In this document: piece after piece, positions 15,636 to 22,595 of the stretch
Position numbering within the stretch: the stretch's first letter is position 1
Layout of the letters: each line of letters opens with the position of its first letter
Assembly: GCA_002347935.1 (NCBI GenBank)
Contig: DDYK01000027.1
Coordinates: forward strand, 18,376 to 41,600
DNA: 23,225 bases
DNA from: Actinobacteria bacterium UBA2236
GTDB lineage: Bacteria; Actinomycetota; Actinomycetes; Nanopelagicales; Nanopelagicaceae
Direction of reading: 5' to 3'
Notes under the pieces: generated by a model
The model's database searches: none
Seen by the model: the letters and a program-made list of their open reading frames with translations, nothing else
What the model was told of the DNA's origin: nothing
Position numbers and translations under genes: made by a program

Positions 15636-16551
15636 CACCGCTAAGGGTACCCGTCTTTTGGCTACTAATTGGCAACATTAACTCGAGGGCATCTGGAACT
15701 GAAGTGACTATCTCCGCTAAGCGCTCGCCAATTAAGCGATGACAACCATCACTAGTAGGCGAGGTAATTGGTCCGGGAACTGCCATTACAGGTCGCATTA
15801 TCTCGGCAGCATCACGGGCAGTTCTAAGAGAGCCACTTCTAAATGCAGCTTCGATAACGATAGTTCCCTTTGAAAGCGCGGCGATTAATCTATTTCTAGT
15901 CAAGAATCTCTCAGCTCTTGCCCCAACTCTTGGCATTACCTCAGAGATAAGTGCTCCACTTTCTTGTAATTCAGAGAAGATTTTATTATTTCCAGCTGGA
16001 TAGTTAACAGATACTCCAGATGCAAGAACTGCAAATGTTGAACCTTCTGCAGCTAAGCAACCACGATGAGCATGGGTATCTATTCCATATGCTCCCCCAC
16101 TAACTACCGCCCAATTGCGATCTGCAAAACCGCTTGCAAATTCGCTAGCAACTCTTGCCCCATAGAGCGTTGGCTTTCTTGTCCCAACGATGGAGATAGA
16201 TTGTGCCGGCAGATTAGCTCCTTTAATAATTAAGCCAATGGGTGGATTGCTCAAGGCATTTAGAGATGTAGGCCAATATATTGAACTTGGGGTAATAAAT
16301 CTTGCTTCAGCAGATTCAATCTCTTCCCAAAGCACCTGCGCGGAGTTATCAATAAGTACCTGGCGAATCCCTCCAGAGGCTTTATTCATCCTTTCATATG
16401 CCCCATGAATAATCCGCTCCATCAGCTCCACTGCGCCATAACGCTTTAACTCAATCGACCAAGTGATGCTTCCTGGCTCAATAGCGCTAAAGAGCTTCAA
16501 CCGAGCTTGAATCTCTAAGTCATCTATTATTTGATTTTCTATATCAATCAT
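15625..16551 (-). CDS. dprA: DNA-processing protein DprA
   Basis: Loads RecA on incoming single-stranded DNA during natural transformation. It has 308 residues from the start used. The Rossmann-like core shows SIVGTRKPTLYG, VSGGAYGIDTHAHRGCL, LASGVSVNYPAGN, FLTRNRLIAALSKGTIVIEA and GSLRTARDAAE, all diagnostic. I choose ATG 16551 rather than TTG 16590 because minus-strand TATTCT is followed by six bases and this ATG. In many actinobacteria yraN and a ComM-like gene lie between rnhB and dprA; both are missing here, where the rnhB stop is 63 bases away. Presence of dprA suggests retained DNA-uptake capacity, consistent with reports for streamlined freshwater actinobacteria. Confidence 0.93.
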   Translation of the reverse strand: MIDIENQIIDDLEIQARLKLFSAIEPGSITWSIELKRYGAVELMERIIHGAYERMNKASGGIRQVLIDNSAQVLWEEIESAEARFITPSSIYWPTSLNALSNPPIGLIIKGANLPAQSISIVGTRKPTLYGARVASEFASGFADRNWAVVSGGAYGIDTHAHRGCLAAEGSTFAVLASGVSVNYPAGNNKIFSELQESGALISEVMPRVGARAERFLTRNRLIAALSKGTIVIEAAFRSGSLRTARDAAEIMRPVMAVPGPITSPTSDGCHRLIGERLAEIVTSVPDALELMLPISSQKTGTLSGDDT

Positions 16552-16557
16552 CGATAG

Positions 16558-16563
16558 AGAATA
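16558..16563 (-). promoter_or_regulatory. Candidate -10 of leaderless dprA promoter
   Basis: TATTCT on the minus strand, six bases before ATG 16551. The region upstream is AT-rich with no Shine-Dalgarno for this ATG. It suggests that dprA-era can be transcribed apart from rplS-lepB-rnhB. Confidence 0.55.
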
Positions 16564-16614
16564 AGAGTTAGAGGAGTTAAGACCTCTCAAATCATTAGCT
16601 AGATGTGAATAACC

Positions 16615-17217
16615 CTACTTGTTAATTAGAGCCTGAATGTTTGCATATGACTTTCTATGAATAGTCGTAACGCCTAACTCAATTAATGATCTCTCATGGG
16701 CCCTGGTGACATATCCTTTATGTTCAGCAAAGTTATAGCCAGGGTAGTCATCATCTAGCTTGACCATGATTCGATCTCGATAAACCTTAGCAAGTATTGA
16801 TGCTGCCGATATTGAAATTGCAACTTGATCTCCTTTCCAGATAGCAAGGGATTCAGAGCGAAGTCCAGAAATCTGATAGCCATCAGTTAGGACATACTCT
16901 GGCTCAATTTCTAAAGCGTTAATGGCTCTACGCATTCCCTCAAGATTTGCTTTATGTAAACCAATTGCATCTATCTCTGATGCTGGAATTTCAATGATTG
17001 AGTAATCCAGAGCTTGCTCAACTATTACTTCATACAACTCTTCACGTTTACTTGGCTTTAGCTCCTTTGAATCTCGCACTTGAGCTAGCTTCTCAGTAGT
17101 TATATCTTTTAACATCACCGCGGCCACAACTAATGGTCCAGCACATGCCCCACGTCCAGCTTCATCAACTCCTGCAATTTTAGTTAATCCTGATTGAAGT
17201 AGTATTGATTCAATCAT
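16615..17217 (-). CDS. rnhB: Ribonuclease HII
   Basis: Cleaves RNA in RNA/DNA hybrids and at single ribonucleotides in DNA. It has 200 residues, normal length. The active-site start GVDEAGRGACAGPLV (Asp18, Glu19), the later acidic LTDGYQI segment, SISAASILAKVYRDR and the C-terminal HKGYVTRAH are all family hallmarks. It starts three bases after the lepB stop and belongs to the rplS-lepB-rnhB operon common in Actinobacteria. Confidence 0.96.
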   Translation of the reverse strand: MIESILLQSGLTKIAGVDEAGRGACAGPLVVAAVMLKDITTEKLAQVRDSKELKPSKREELYEVIVEQALDYSIIEIPASEIDAIGLHKANLEGMRRAINALEIEPEYVLTDGYQISGLRSESLAIWKGDQVAISISAASILAKVYRDRIMVKLDDDYPGYNFAEHKGYVTRAHERSLIELGVTTIHRKSYANIQALINK

Positions 17218-17220
17218 AAA

Positions 17221-17901
17221 TTAATTAGAGCTTTTAACAGGAATCTTTGAGAGATCTTCGCCCTTATCAAGAATTGCCAGATTAGAAAATGGCCAGATAA
17301 TAAATGTTGCCCGCCCTGTGACTCTATCTAGGGGAACCATTCCTTTATTGGGATCATCAGTATGGAAGCGAGAATCTGCGCTAGCTCCGCGGTGATCTCC
17401 CATAACCCAGATAAATCCTTGCGGAACTTCTACTTCGAATTCTGAATCACTGGGTTTATCGCCTTCATAGATATAAGGCTCATTAATACTAACGCCATTA
17501 ACTTCAATTTTTCCATCTTTGGCGCAGCAACGAACTTTATCGCCGCCAACTCCGATAACTCTCTTGATCAAATATTGCTTAGAGGGATCTGGAAGAACTC
17601 CAACAAAAACTAAGGAATCCTTTATTACTTTGCGAAAACCCGATGTGTCATCATAATTTGGCGATAGCCAATTAGCTGGATCTCTAAAAACTACAACTTC
17701 GCCCCTCTTAATATCGCTAAAGAGAGCCCCAAGCTTGTTTACTCCAACACGATCATTAACCTGAAGAGTGTTCTCCATAGAGCCAGAGGGGATATAGAAG
17801 AATTGGATGAAGAAAGTCTTGACGATAATTGATAGAACTAGCGCCGAGATGATGAGAATAGGTAGCTCGCGAAGGCTACTGCCCTTCGCTTTAGGCGACA
17901 T
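17221..17901 (-). CDS. lepB: Signal peptidase I
   Basis: Membrane serine protease that removes signal peptides from exported proteins, 226 residues. One N-terminal transmembrane helix (about 12-35) precedes the catalytic serine in YIPSGSM (Ser41). The general-base lysine is in QYLIKRVIGVGGDKV (Lys113), and box E is MGDHRGASADSR. The region between is a periplasmic-facing beta domain. The gene follows rplS by 11 bases and precedes rnhB by three, so all three are expected on one mRNA. There is no second helix, as is usual for Gram-positive enzymes. Confidence 0.96.
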   Translation of the reverse strand: MSPKAKGSSLRELPILIISALVLSIIVKTFFIQFFYIPSGSMENTLQVNDRVGVNKLGALFSDIKRGEVVVFRDPANWLSPNYDDTSGFRKVIKDSLVFVGVLPDPSKQYLIKRVIGVGGDKVRCCAKDGKIEVNGVSINEPYIYEGDKPSDSEFEVEVPQGFIWVMGDHRGASADSRFHTDDPNKGMVPLDRVTGRATFIIWPFSNLAILDKGEDLSKIPVKSSN

Positions 17902-17912
17902 TACCCTGGGCT

Positions 17913-18437
17913 TTAAGACTTAGTTGGTTCAGTTTCAGTAGGAGTTGATTCCTCTGCTACTTGCGCGCTCTCTGGAGCAAGGCTCTCTTCAACAACAGCC
18001 TCTGGAGCAGCTACCTCAACAACCTCTGCAACTGGAGCAACTTCTGCAACTGGATTAGTTGATGAAGTTGAATATAAAACCTCTAGGTCGTCTGCTCCAC
18101 GACGCTCACGGATCTTGGCAGCTTTGCCACGAAGATCACGGAGATAGAAGAGTTTGGCGCGACGAACTTCGCCTTTTCTTACTACTTCAATCTTTTCAAT
18201 GACAGGAGCATGAACTGGGAAAATTCTCTCAACGCCAACGCCATAGGATATTTTGCGAACTGTGAAAGTCTCGCGAACTCCAGATCCTTGACGGGCAATT
18301 ACTAGACCTTGGAAAATCTGAATACGGCTCTTGCTACCTTCAATAACACGGACATGAACTTTTAACTCATCACCGGGACGGAAATTAGGAAGGTCCTTAC
18401 GGAGAGAGGCGGCATCTAGCGCATCGAGCACGTTCAT
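17913..18437 (-). CDS. rplS: Ribosomal protein L19 with long acidic C-terminal tail
   Basis: Large-subunit ribosomal protein. Residues 1 to about 115 match L19 well: FRPGDELKVHVRV, RIQIFQGLVIARQGSG, ETFTVRKIS, GVGVERIFPVHAP and KLFYLRDLRGKAAKIRER. The typical protein ends there at about 115-120 residues. This one continues to 174 with about 50 residues rich in Ala, Val, Glu, Pro and Thr/Ser, repeating VAEV-like units and carrying a strong negative charge. A Shine-Dalgarno GAGG lies about nine bases upstream of ATG 18437, so this gene is leadered, unlike many in the window. First gene of the operon with lepB and rnhB. Confidence 0.95.
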   Translation of the reverse strand: MNVLDALDAASLRKDLPNFRPGDELKVHVRVIEGSKSRIQIFQGLVIARQGSGVRETFTVRKISYGVGVERIFPVHAPVIEKIEVVRKGEVRRAKLFYLRDLRGKAAKIRERRGADDLEVLYSTSSTNPVAEVAPVAEVVEVAAPEAVVEESLAPESAQVAEESTPTETEPTKS

Positions 18438-18568
18438 TATTTTGTCCTCACAATTAGTCTTTATTTATCCTTCAGGCCCTCTCCAAAGGATTGGCCTAAC
18501 AACTCGGCGTATCTTGCCATACCTTGAGGCTAAGTGCTAAATCGCTAAAAATTAGGGTAGAAAGTGGG
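18438..18568 (-). promoter_or_regulatory. rplS leader region, promoter not resolved
   Basis: This 131-base gap is the largest in the window. On the minus strand it holds several TANNNT hexamers (for example TACCCT at 18554-18559) and an imperfect hairpin AGGCC...GGCCT upstream of the Shine-Dalgarno. A promoter and possibly a leader structure for the ribosomal operon are expected here, but I cannot choose between candidates. Confidence 0.35.
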
Positions 18569-19345
18569 CTATTGCCCCTGAATTTGGGCGCTAAGGGCGG
18601 CATGAAGAAATGGGCCAGCGACAATTACCGAACGCCTTGAAGATCCATCTCTTGCCTTATTAACTGAAAAAGTCGCCCCCGCTTCTTGGGCAATTACTGA
18701 TGCCGCAGCATAATCCCATTCGTTTACTCCCACTTCGAAATAGGCATCAAGTGAACCACTTCCTACATGGCAAATATCAACAGCGCATGCACCAAGTCTC
18801 CTTAAATCTCTCACCTTAGGAAGAAGGTTTTCAATTATCTTGGCTTGTTTCTTGCGCTCATTGGTGTCGTATGCAAAACCAGTACCCAATAAAGCGCGAT
18901 CAAGGTTTACTGGATCATTACATTTAATCGTCAAATTATTAAGAAAAGCTCCATTAGATTTCGAGGCTTTCCAAAGCGAATTTGTTGTGGGTGAATAGAC
19001 CACACCCGCTACAAATTCCTCCTTGTTCTTTGCTGCAATACTTATACACCAACCAGGTAGGTCATAAAGATAATTCACAGTTCCATCAATAGGATCAATC
19101 ACCCAGGTAATTCCAGATTCGCTCTCTTTATTTGCCCCTTCTTCGCCAATCAATCCATCCAAAGGCCTTTGTGCAAGAAGCTGACTGACAATCAAAGCTT
19201 CACTCTGGTGATCCTTCTGAGTAGCAAAATCAAGCGCACCGCTTTTTTGATCTAATTCAAACTTATTAGGTCTATCTAATAGTAATTCTCCCGCGCTAAG
19301 GGCGACTTGCTCGGCAAGGGCTAATAGCTCAAGGTTTAACGACAT
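18569..19345 (-). CDS. suhB: Inositol monophosphatase family protein (SuhB type)
   Basis: Mg-dependent, Li-sensitive phosphatase family, 258 residues. The metal-binding motif DPIDGTVNYLYDLPGWCIS and the C-terminal NEWDYAAASVIAQEAGA signature are both intact, and an upstream GEEG (Glu ligand) is in LIGEEGANKE. Members dephosphorylate inositol 1-phosphate, or in some lineages related sugar phosphates such as histidinol phosphate, so the substrate is not certain. The gene is divergent from the MFS gene with 26 bases between the starts. Minus-strand TAGATT lies five bases before the ATG, suggesting leaderless initiation. Confidence 0.92.
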   Translation of the reverse strand: MSLNLELLALAEQVALSAGELLLDRPNKFELDQKSGALDFATQKDHQSEALIVSQLLAQRPLDGLIGEEGANKESESGITWVIDPIDGTVNYLYDLPGWCISIAAKNKEEFVAGVVYSPTTNSLWKASKSNGAFLNNLTIKCNDPVNLDRALLGTGFAYDTNERKKQAKIIENLLPKVRDLRRLGACAVDICHVGSGSLDAYFEVGVNEWDYAAASVIAQEAGATFSVNKARDGSSRRSVIVAGPFLHAALSAQIQGQ

Positions 19346-19350
19346 ATTCC

Positions 19351-19366
19351 AATCTAATCATAGTTT
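19351..19366. promoter_or_regulatory. Candidate bidirectional promoter for suhB and the MFS gene
   Basis: Plus-strand TAGTTT (19361-19366) is five bases before the MFS ATG. On the minus strand TAGATT (19351-19356) is five bases before the suhB ATG, and TATGAT (19357-19362) overlaps the plus-strand hexamer by two bases. Either minus hexamer gives a leader of zero to about five bases. Confidence 0.5.
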
Positions 19367-19371
19367 CTTAG

Positions 19372-20607
19372 ATGCCAAGTAGACTTGCCGTCATGCTCAC
19401 CTCCTACAAAAGATTATTTGCTGTGCCTGGAGGTTGGAACTTTTCTTTTGCAGGCTTCATTTTGCGCATGCCAATTTCAATGCTTTACATAGCAATAGTT
19501 CTCTTTGTTGTTGCAGAAACCGGCTCATATTCCCTAGCTGGTGCGTTATCTATGGTGGCATCACTTGTCTTATCGGTAGCAACCCCGCTTTGGTCTCGAG
19601 TAGCAGATCAAATTGGTCAAAATCGAGTTCTATCTATCACTGCTCCAGTGCATCTTATATTCCTTGGGCTCTTCGTTTATCTAGTCAAGAGTGATGCTCC
19701 TACTTGGAGTTGGTTTACCTCAGCAATAATCTTTGAAGGTTTTGTCATTGGCTCAGGCCAAATGGTGCGAAGGCGGTGGATTCATGTAATTGGTGATGAT
19801 CGAAAGCTTATTGATACTGCATATTCTTTTGAGGCACTAGTTGATGAAATAATATTCACTAGCGGCCCAGTTCTTGCTGCCATTACAGCGTCATACTTCT
19901 TTCCAGAGGCTGCGATATTTACGGCCATGGGATTTATCAGCGTTGGCACTTTGCTATTTCTATCCCAGAGACGAACTCAACCTCCGGCACATCCCCATCA
20001 AGTTGGAGAGGTTAATTCACTACTAATAAAAGATAAATTTATACAAGCGCTATTCATTCCAATGATGGCAGTTGGAGCTTTCTTTGGGTCAACTGGATTA
20101 GTGCTTGTTGGCTATCTTGATGATTTTGGAATCCGTGAATATAGCGGCTTCTATATTGCAATCTGGTCATTTAGCTCTGGAATATCAGCTTTTGTGAGCG
20201 GCTCCTTACATTGGAAGATTAATGAGGCGCGAAGATTTATCATTTCGGTTTTTACTCTAGCTCTACTTACTCTTCCAATTTTTCTTGCTGTGCATTTCTT
20301 TACGGGTAACTTAACAATTTTGGCTGTTGCGCTATTCATAAATGGCCTAGCGATAGCCCCCCTACTTACTGCAGGATTTGCTGTCGCTGAGCGCTCGGTG
20401 AGCCCTAAGCGCACTACTGAAGTTTTGGCTTGGTCCATATCTGCACTTAATCTTGGCGGGGCTATTCCTGCTGCCATTACTGGATACATCATTGACACAT
20501 ATGGCTCAACTGTCGCATTTATAGTGCCAGTTGCCTGCATGTTAATTGCTTTACTTTCACTTCTACCATTTCTTAGCCTTTGGAAGAAAAAAGTAATTCA
20601 ACTCTAA
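19372..20607 (+). CDS. MFS transporter
   Basis: Integral membrane protein of 411 residues with about 10-12 hydrophobic helices and a mid-protein hydrophilic loop around residues 200-220, the standard major facilitator layout. The loop between helices 2 and 3 reads SRVADQIGQNR, a degenerate form of the G-x-x-x-D-R-x-G-R-R motif A. A substrate cannot be assigned; the family includes drug and sugar-type exporters. It is divergent from suhB and followed by sepH on the same strand after 46 bases. Start ATG 19372 fits a -10-like TAGTTT five bases upstream. Confidence 0.87.
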   Translation: MPSRLAVMLTSYKRLFAVPGGWNFSFAGFILRMPISMLYIAIVLFVVAETGSYSLAGALSMVASLVLSVATPLWSRVADQIGQNRVLSITAPVHLIFLGLFVYLVKSDAPTWSWFTSAIIFEGFVIGSGQMVRRRWIHVIGDDRKLIDTAYSFEALVDEIIFTSGPVLAAITASYFFPEAAIFTAMGFISVGTLLFLSQRRTQPPAHPHQVGEVNSLLIKDKFIQALFIPMMAVGAFFGSTGLVLVGYLDDFGIREYSGFYIAIWSFSSGISAFVSGSLHWKINEARRFIISVFTLALLTLPIFLAVHFFTGNLTILAVALFINGLAIAPLLTAGFAVAERSVSPKRTTEVLAWSISALNLGGAIPAAITGYIIDTYGSTVAFIVPVACMLIALLSLLPFLSLWKKKVIQL

Positions 20608-20653
20608 GGCTAATTTCCCCTAAATTTCACTTGTCTTATGGCAATCTTTACCC

Positions 20654-21457
20654 ATGACTGACTTGCGCTTTATTGCACGTTCTCAAGATGGCGATCATCT
20701 AGAACTAAGCGATAGTGATGGCAATAAGTTTTCACTAAGAGTTAGTGATACTTTGCGTGCCGCTGTTAACGAGCGTCGTTTAACAACTGTGGTTGATAGC
20801 GCTCCACAATTTTCCATTAAGGAAATTCAAGCTCGCCTTAGAGCCGGAGAGAGCTTTGCTGAAGTTGCTCGCATTTCAGGACTCTCTATTGAAAAAGTTG
20901 AGCGTTATGCAAGTCCGATCTTGCAAGAGCGCGCTTGGATAATTGAATTGGCAGAGAAGGCCTCACCAAAAGGAACTTCTCTTCCCCTCTCAGAGTTAGT
21001 TATTCAACGTCTTGCACCTCGAGGCGTAAATATGAATCAGATCTCTTGGAATACCTGGAGGCTAGATGATGGAACCTGGCATCTAGTTCTCACCTATCCA
21101 TCAAGAGATGGGCAATCAGAGGCAACTTGGAGCTTTGATGCAAATAAGCGAACACTCCACTCACGAGATGATGGCGCTAAATGGATTAATGGAGAAGAAG
21201 TTTCTCAAAAGAGCGCGCCGAAAAACGATCGACTTAATGATCATGGAGTTCTCTTTCCCATGGAAGGTGAAACTCCTCAGCCGCCTCGCTTGGTTGCAGT
21301 TAGAACCGATCCAAACCTTCTGGAGGAGACAAGCGGCGTAAAAGAGATTGCTCCTGATGCCAAGAAAGATGGAGTAACGAAGAGAATTTCAATTCCATCT
21401 TGGGATGACATTATGTTTGGGCGAGGCAAAAAGAAAGATGAACAAGAGGAAGAGTAA
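20654..21457 (+). CDS. sepH: Septation protein SepH
   Basis: Actinobacterial cell-division regulator (formerly DUF3071), 267 residues. The N terminus MTDLRFIARSQDGDHLEL with LRAAVNERR is characteristic. A helix-turn-helix-like segment follows (IKEIQARLRAGESFAEVARISGLSIEKVERYASPIL, residues 55-90), then the conserved W-x-x-W-R-x-D-D-G-T-W block (about 130-143). The C terminus is variable and charged, with a short end rich in Lys/Glu. In studied actinobacteria SepH binds FtsZ and promotes assembly of the division ring. A clear leaderless -10 is not seen; CAATCT at 20642-20647 is a weak match. Confidence 0.93.
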   Translation: MTDLRFIARSQDGDHLELSDSDGNKFSLRVSDTLRAAVNERRLTTVVDSAPQFSIKEIQARLRAGESFAEVARISGLSIEKVERYASPILQERAWIIELAEKASPKGTSLPLSELVIQRLAPRGVNMNQISWNTWRLDDGTWHLVLTYPSRDGQSEATWSFDANKRTLHSRDDGAKWINGEEVSQKSAPKNDRLNDHGVLFPMEGETPQPPRLVAVRTDPNLLEETSGVKEIAPDAKKDGVTKRISIPSWDDIMFGRGKKKDEQEEE

Positions 21458-21461
21458 AACC

Positions 21462-22595
21462 TTAAATGTCAGCGCTTAGTAAAGGTATTGCAATCTCAGC
21501 TTGAGTAATTCCCCCATGATGTCCAACCATAGATAGTTGTAACTCTTGCCTTTCACTCTCAACCATAATGAATTCTCCGTTGGCAATAGCAATTAAGTCG
21601 CCAATGCGCTCCATATTTTTATCTAGTACTTCAGGGCCGAATAAATTCAATGCAATCGCCTCTTGGCGAGTGTAGAGAGTTACCTTTTCTTTAAAGAATT
21701 CCTGCCACTGTGATTTTGTATCTTCAACGCTACCTGGCTTTAGATAGAGATAGCGCACCCTCGGCTCGCCCCCTAGCAACTCGACGTTTTTAAGCAGGTC
21801 ATTTTCTCTTCCTAAAACTACAAAATCATCCCGATTAATCATCCCGTGATCTGAGGTGATCCATAGCCTGCTTCCTTTGGGTAGATTCTCAATAAGTTTC
21901 AGAACTAAATCTGCGCTCTTTGCCATGGCATAGTGAAACTTCTCAGAGCCTAAGCCCTCACGGTGTGAGGCATCATCTACATCATTTAAATATAGATAAG
22001 CAAAAGATCTAGTATTGCTAAGAACGCTCTTTGCTTGATCAACCATCTCATCTACTTGATTAACTCCATAGTAATCAGCGCCACGAAGTGCAGCTCTAGT
22101 GAAACCTGTTTCTTCATAACGCTTTGCTGCAATATGAGCGACCTTAACTCCTTCTTTTTTTGCTCGCTCAAACAAAGTTGCCTCTGATTGCCAGATGTAG
22201 GGATCTACTCGTTCATCCCACTTAAGCGCATTTAATAATCGCTCTGGGGTTCCGCTATTGGGAACTCTCATCGTGTAACCAACCATGCCATGCACTCCCA
22301 CCGCACAACCGGTGCCAAGAGAGGTCAAACTGGCAGAAGTTGTGGAGGGAAAAGTAGCCTGCAATTGGTTATGGCTTTTAACTTGTGAAAATATTGGTAG
22401 CTCTTTACTAACTATCTCTAGAGCATTGATTCCCATACCGTCTACAAGAAGTAAACACTCTCTCTGACCTTCATTATTAATAATCCCTAAAGAATTAATG
22501 CAGTTAGATACCCCAAGTGTTGCAAATATCGATTGAGATAAATCTGAGAGCAGGTAGGCCACTACCCCATCTTTCCAGTAACCTAGACCTCTCAT
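21462..22595 (-). CDS. Alkaline phosphatase superfamily protein (type I phosphodiesterase/nucleotide pyrophosphatase-like)
   Basis: Metal-dependent hydrolase of about 377 residues. Metal and nucleophile sites of the superfamily are visible: LLLVDGMGINAL, then FPSTTSASLTSLGTG (nucleophile Thr/Ser), YLNDVDDASHREG, WITSDHGM, and a C-terminal VGHHGG with metal His. The substrate is unknown. The same gene commonly sits near sepH in actinobacteria. The frame stays open upstream to GTG 22673, but that would overlap psuG by 80 bases. ATG 22595 aligns best with the family N terminus, and GTG 22562 (after GGAAAG) is a third option. Its 3' end is four bases from sepH, convergent. Confidence 0.82.
   Translation of the reverse strand: MRGLGYWKDGVVAYLLSDLSQSIFATLGVSNCINSLGIINNEGQRECLLLVDGMGINALEIVSKELPIFSQVKSHNQLQATFPSTTSASLTSLGTGCAVGVHGMVGYTMRVPNSGTPERLLNALKWDERVDPYIWQSEATLFERAKKEGVKVAHIAAKRYEETGFTRAALRGADYYGVNQVDEMVDQAKSVLSNTRSFAYLYLNDVDDASHREGLGSEKFHYAMAKSADLVLKLIENLPKGSRLWITSDHGMINRDDFVVLGRENDLLKNVELLGGEPRVRYLYLKPGSVEDTKSQWQEFFKEKVTLYTRQEAIALNLFGPEVLDKNMERIGDLIAIANGEFIMVESERQELQLSMVGHHGGITQAEIAIPLLSADI

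Noticed and set aside
16552..16590. TTG start at 16590 for dprA
   Set aside because: A -10-like hexamer lies between it and ATG 16551 at leaderless distance, so the longer start would be upstream of the likely transcript.
16569..16590. AGAGG...CCTCT inverted repeat between rnhB and dprA as terminator
   Set aside because: Five-base stem with a long loop and no T-run.
18566..18577. GGGC/GCCC hairpin at the suhB stop as an intrinsic terminator
   Set aside because: The stem is only four to five pairs and no U-tract follows directly; too weak to call.
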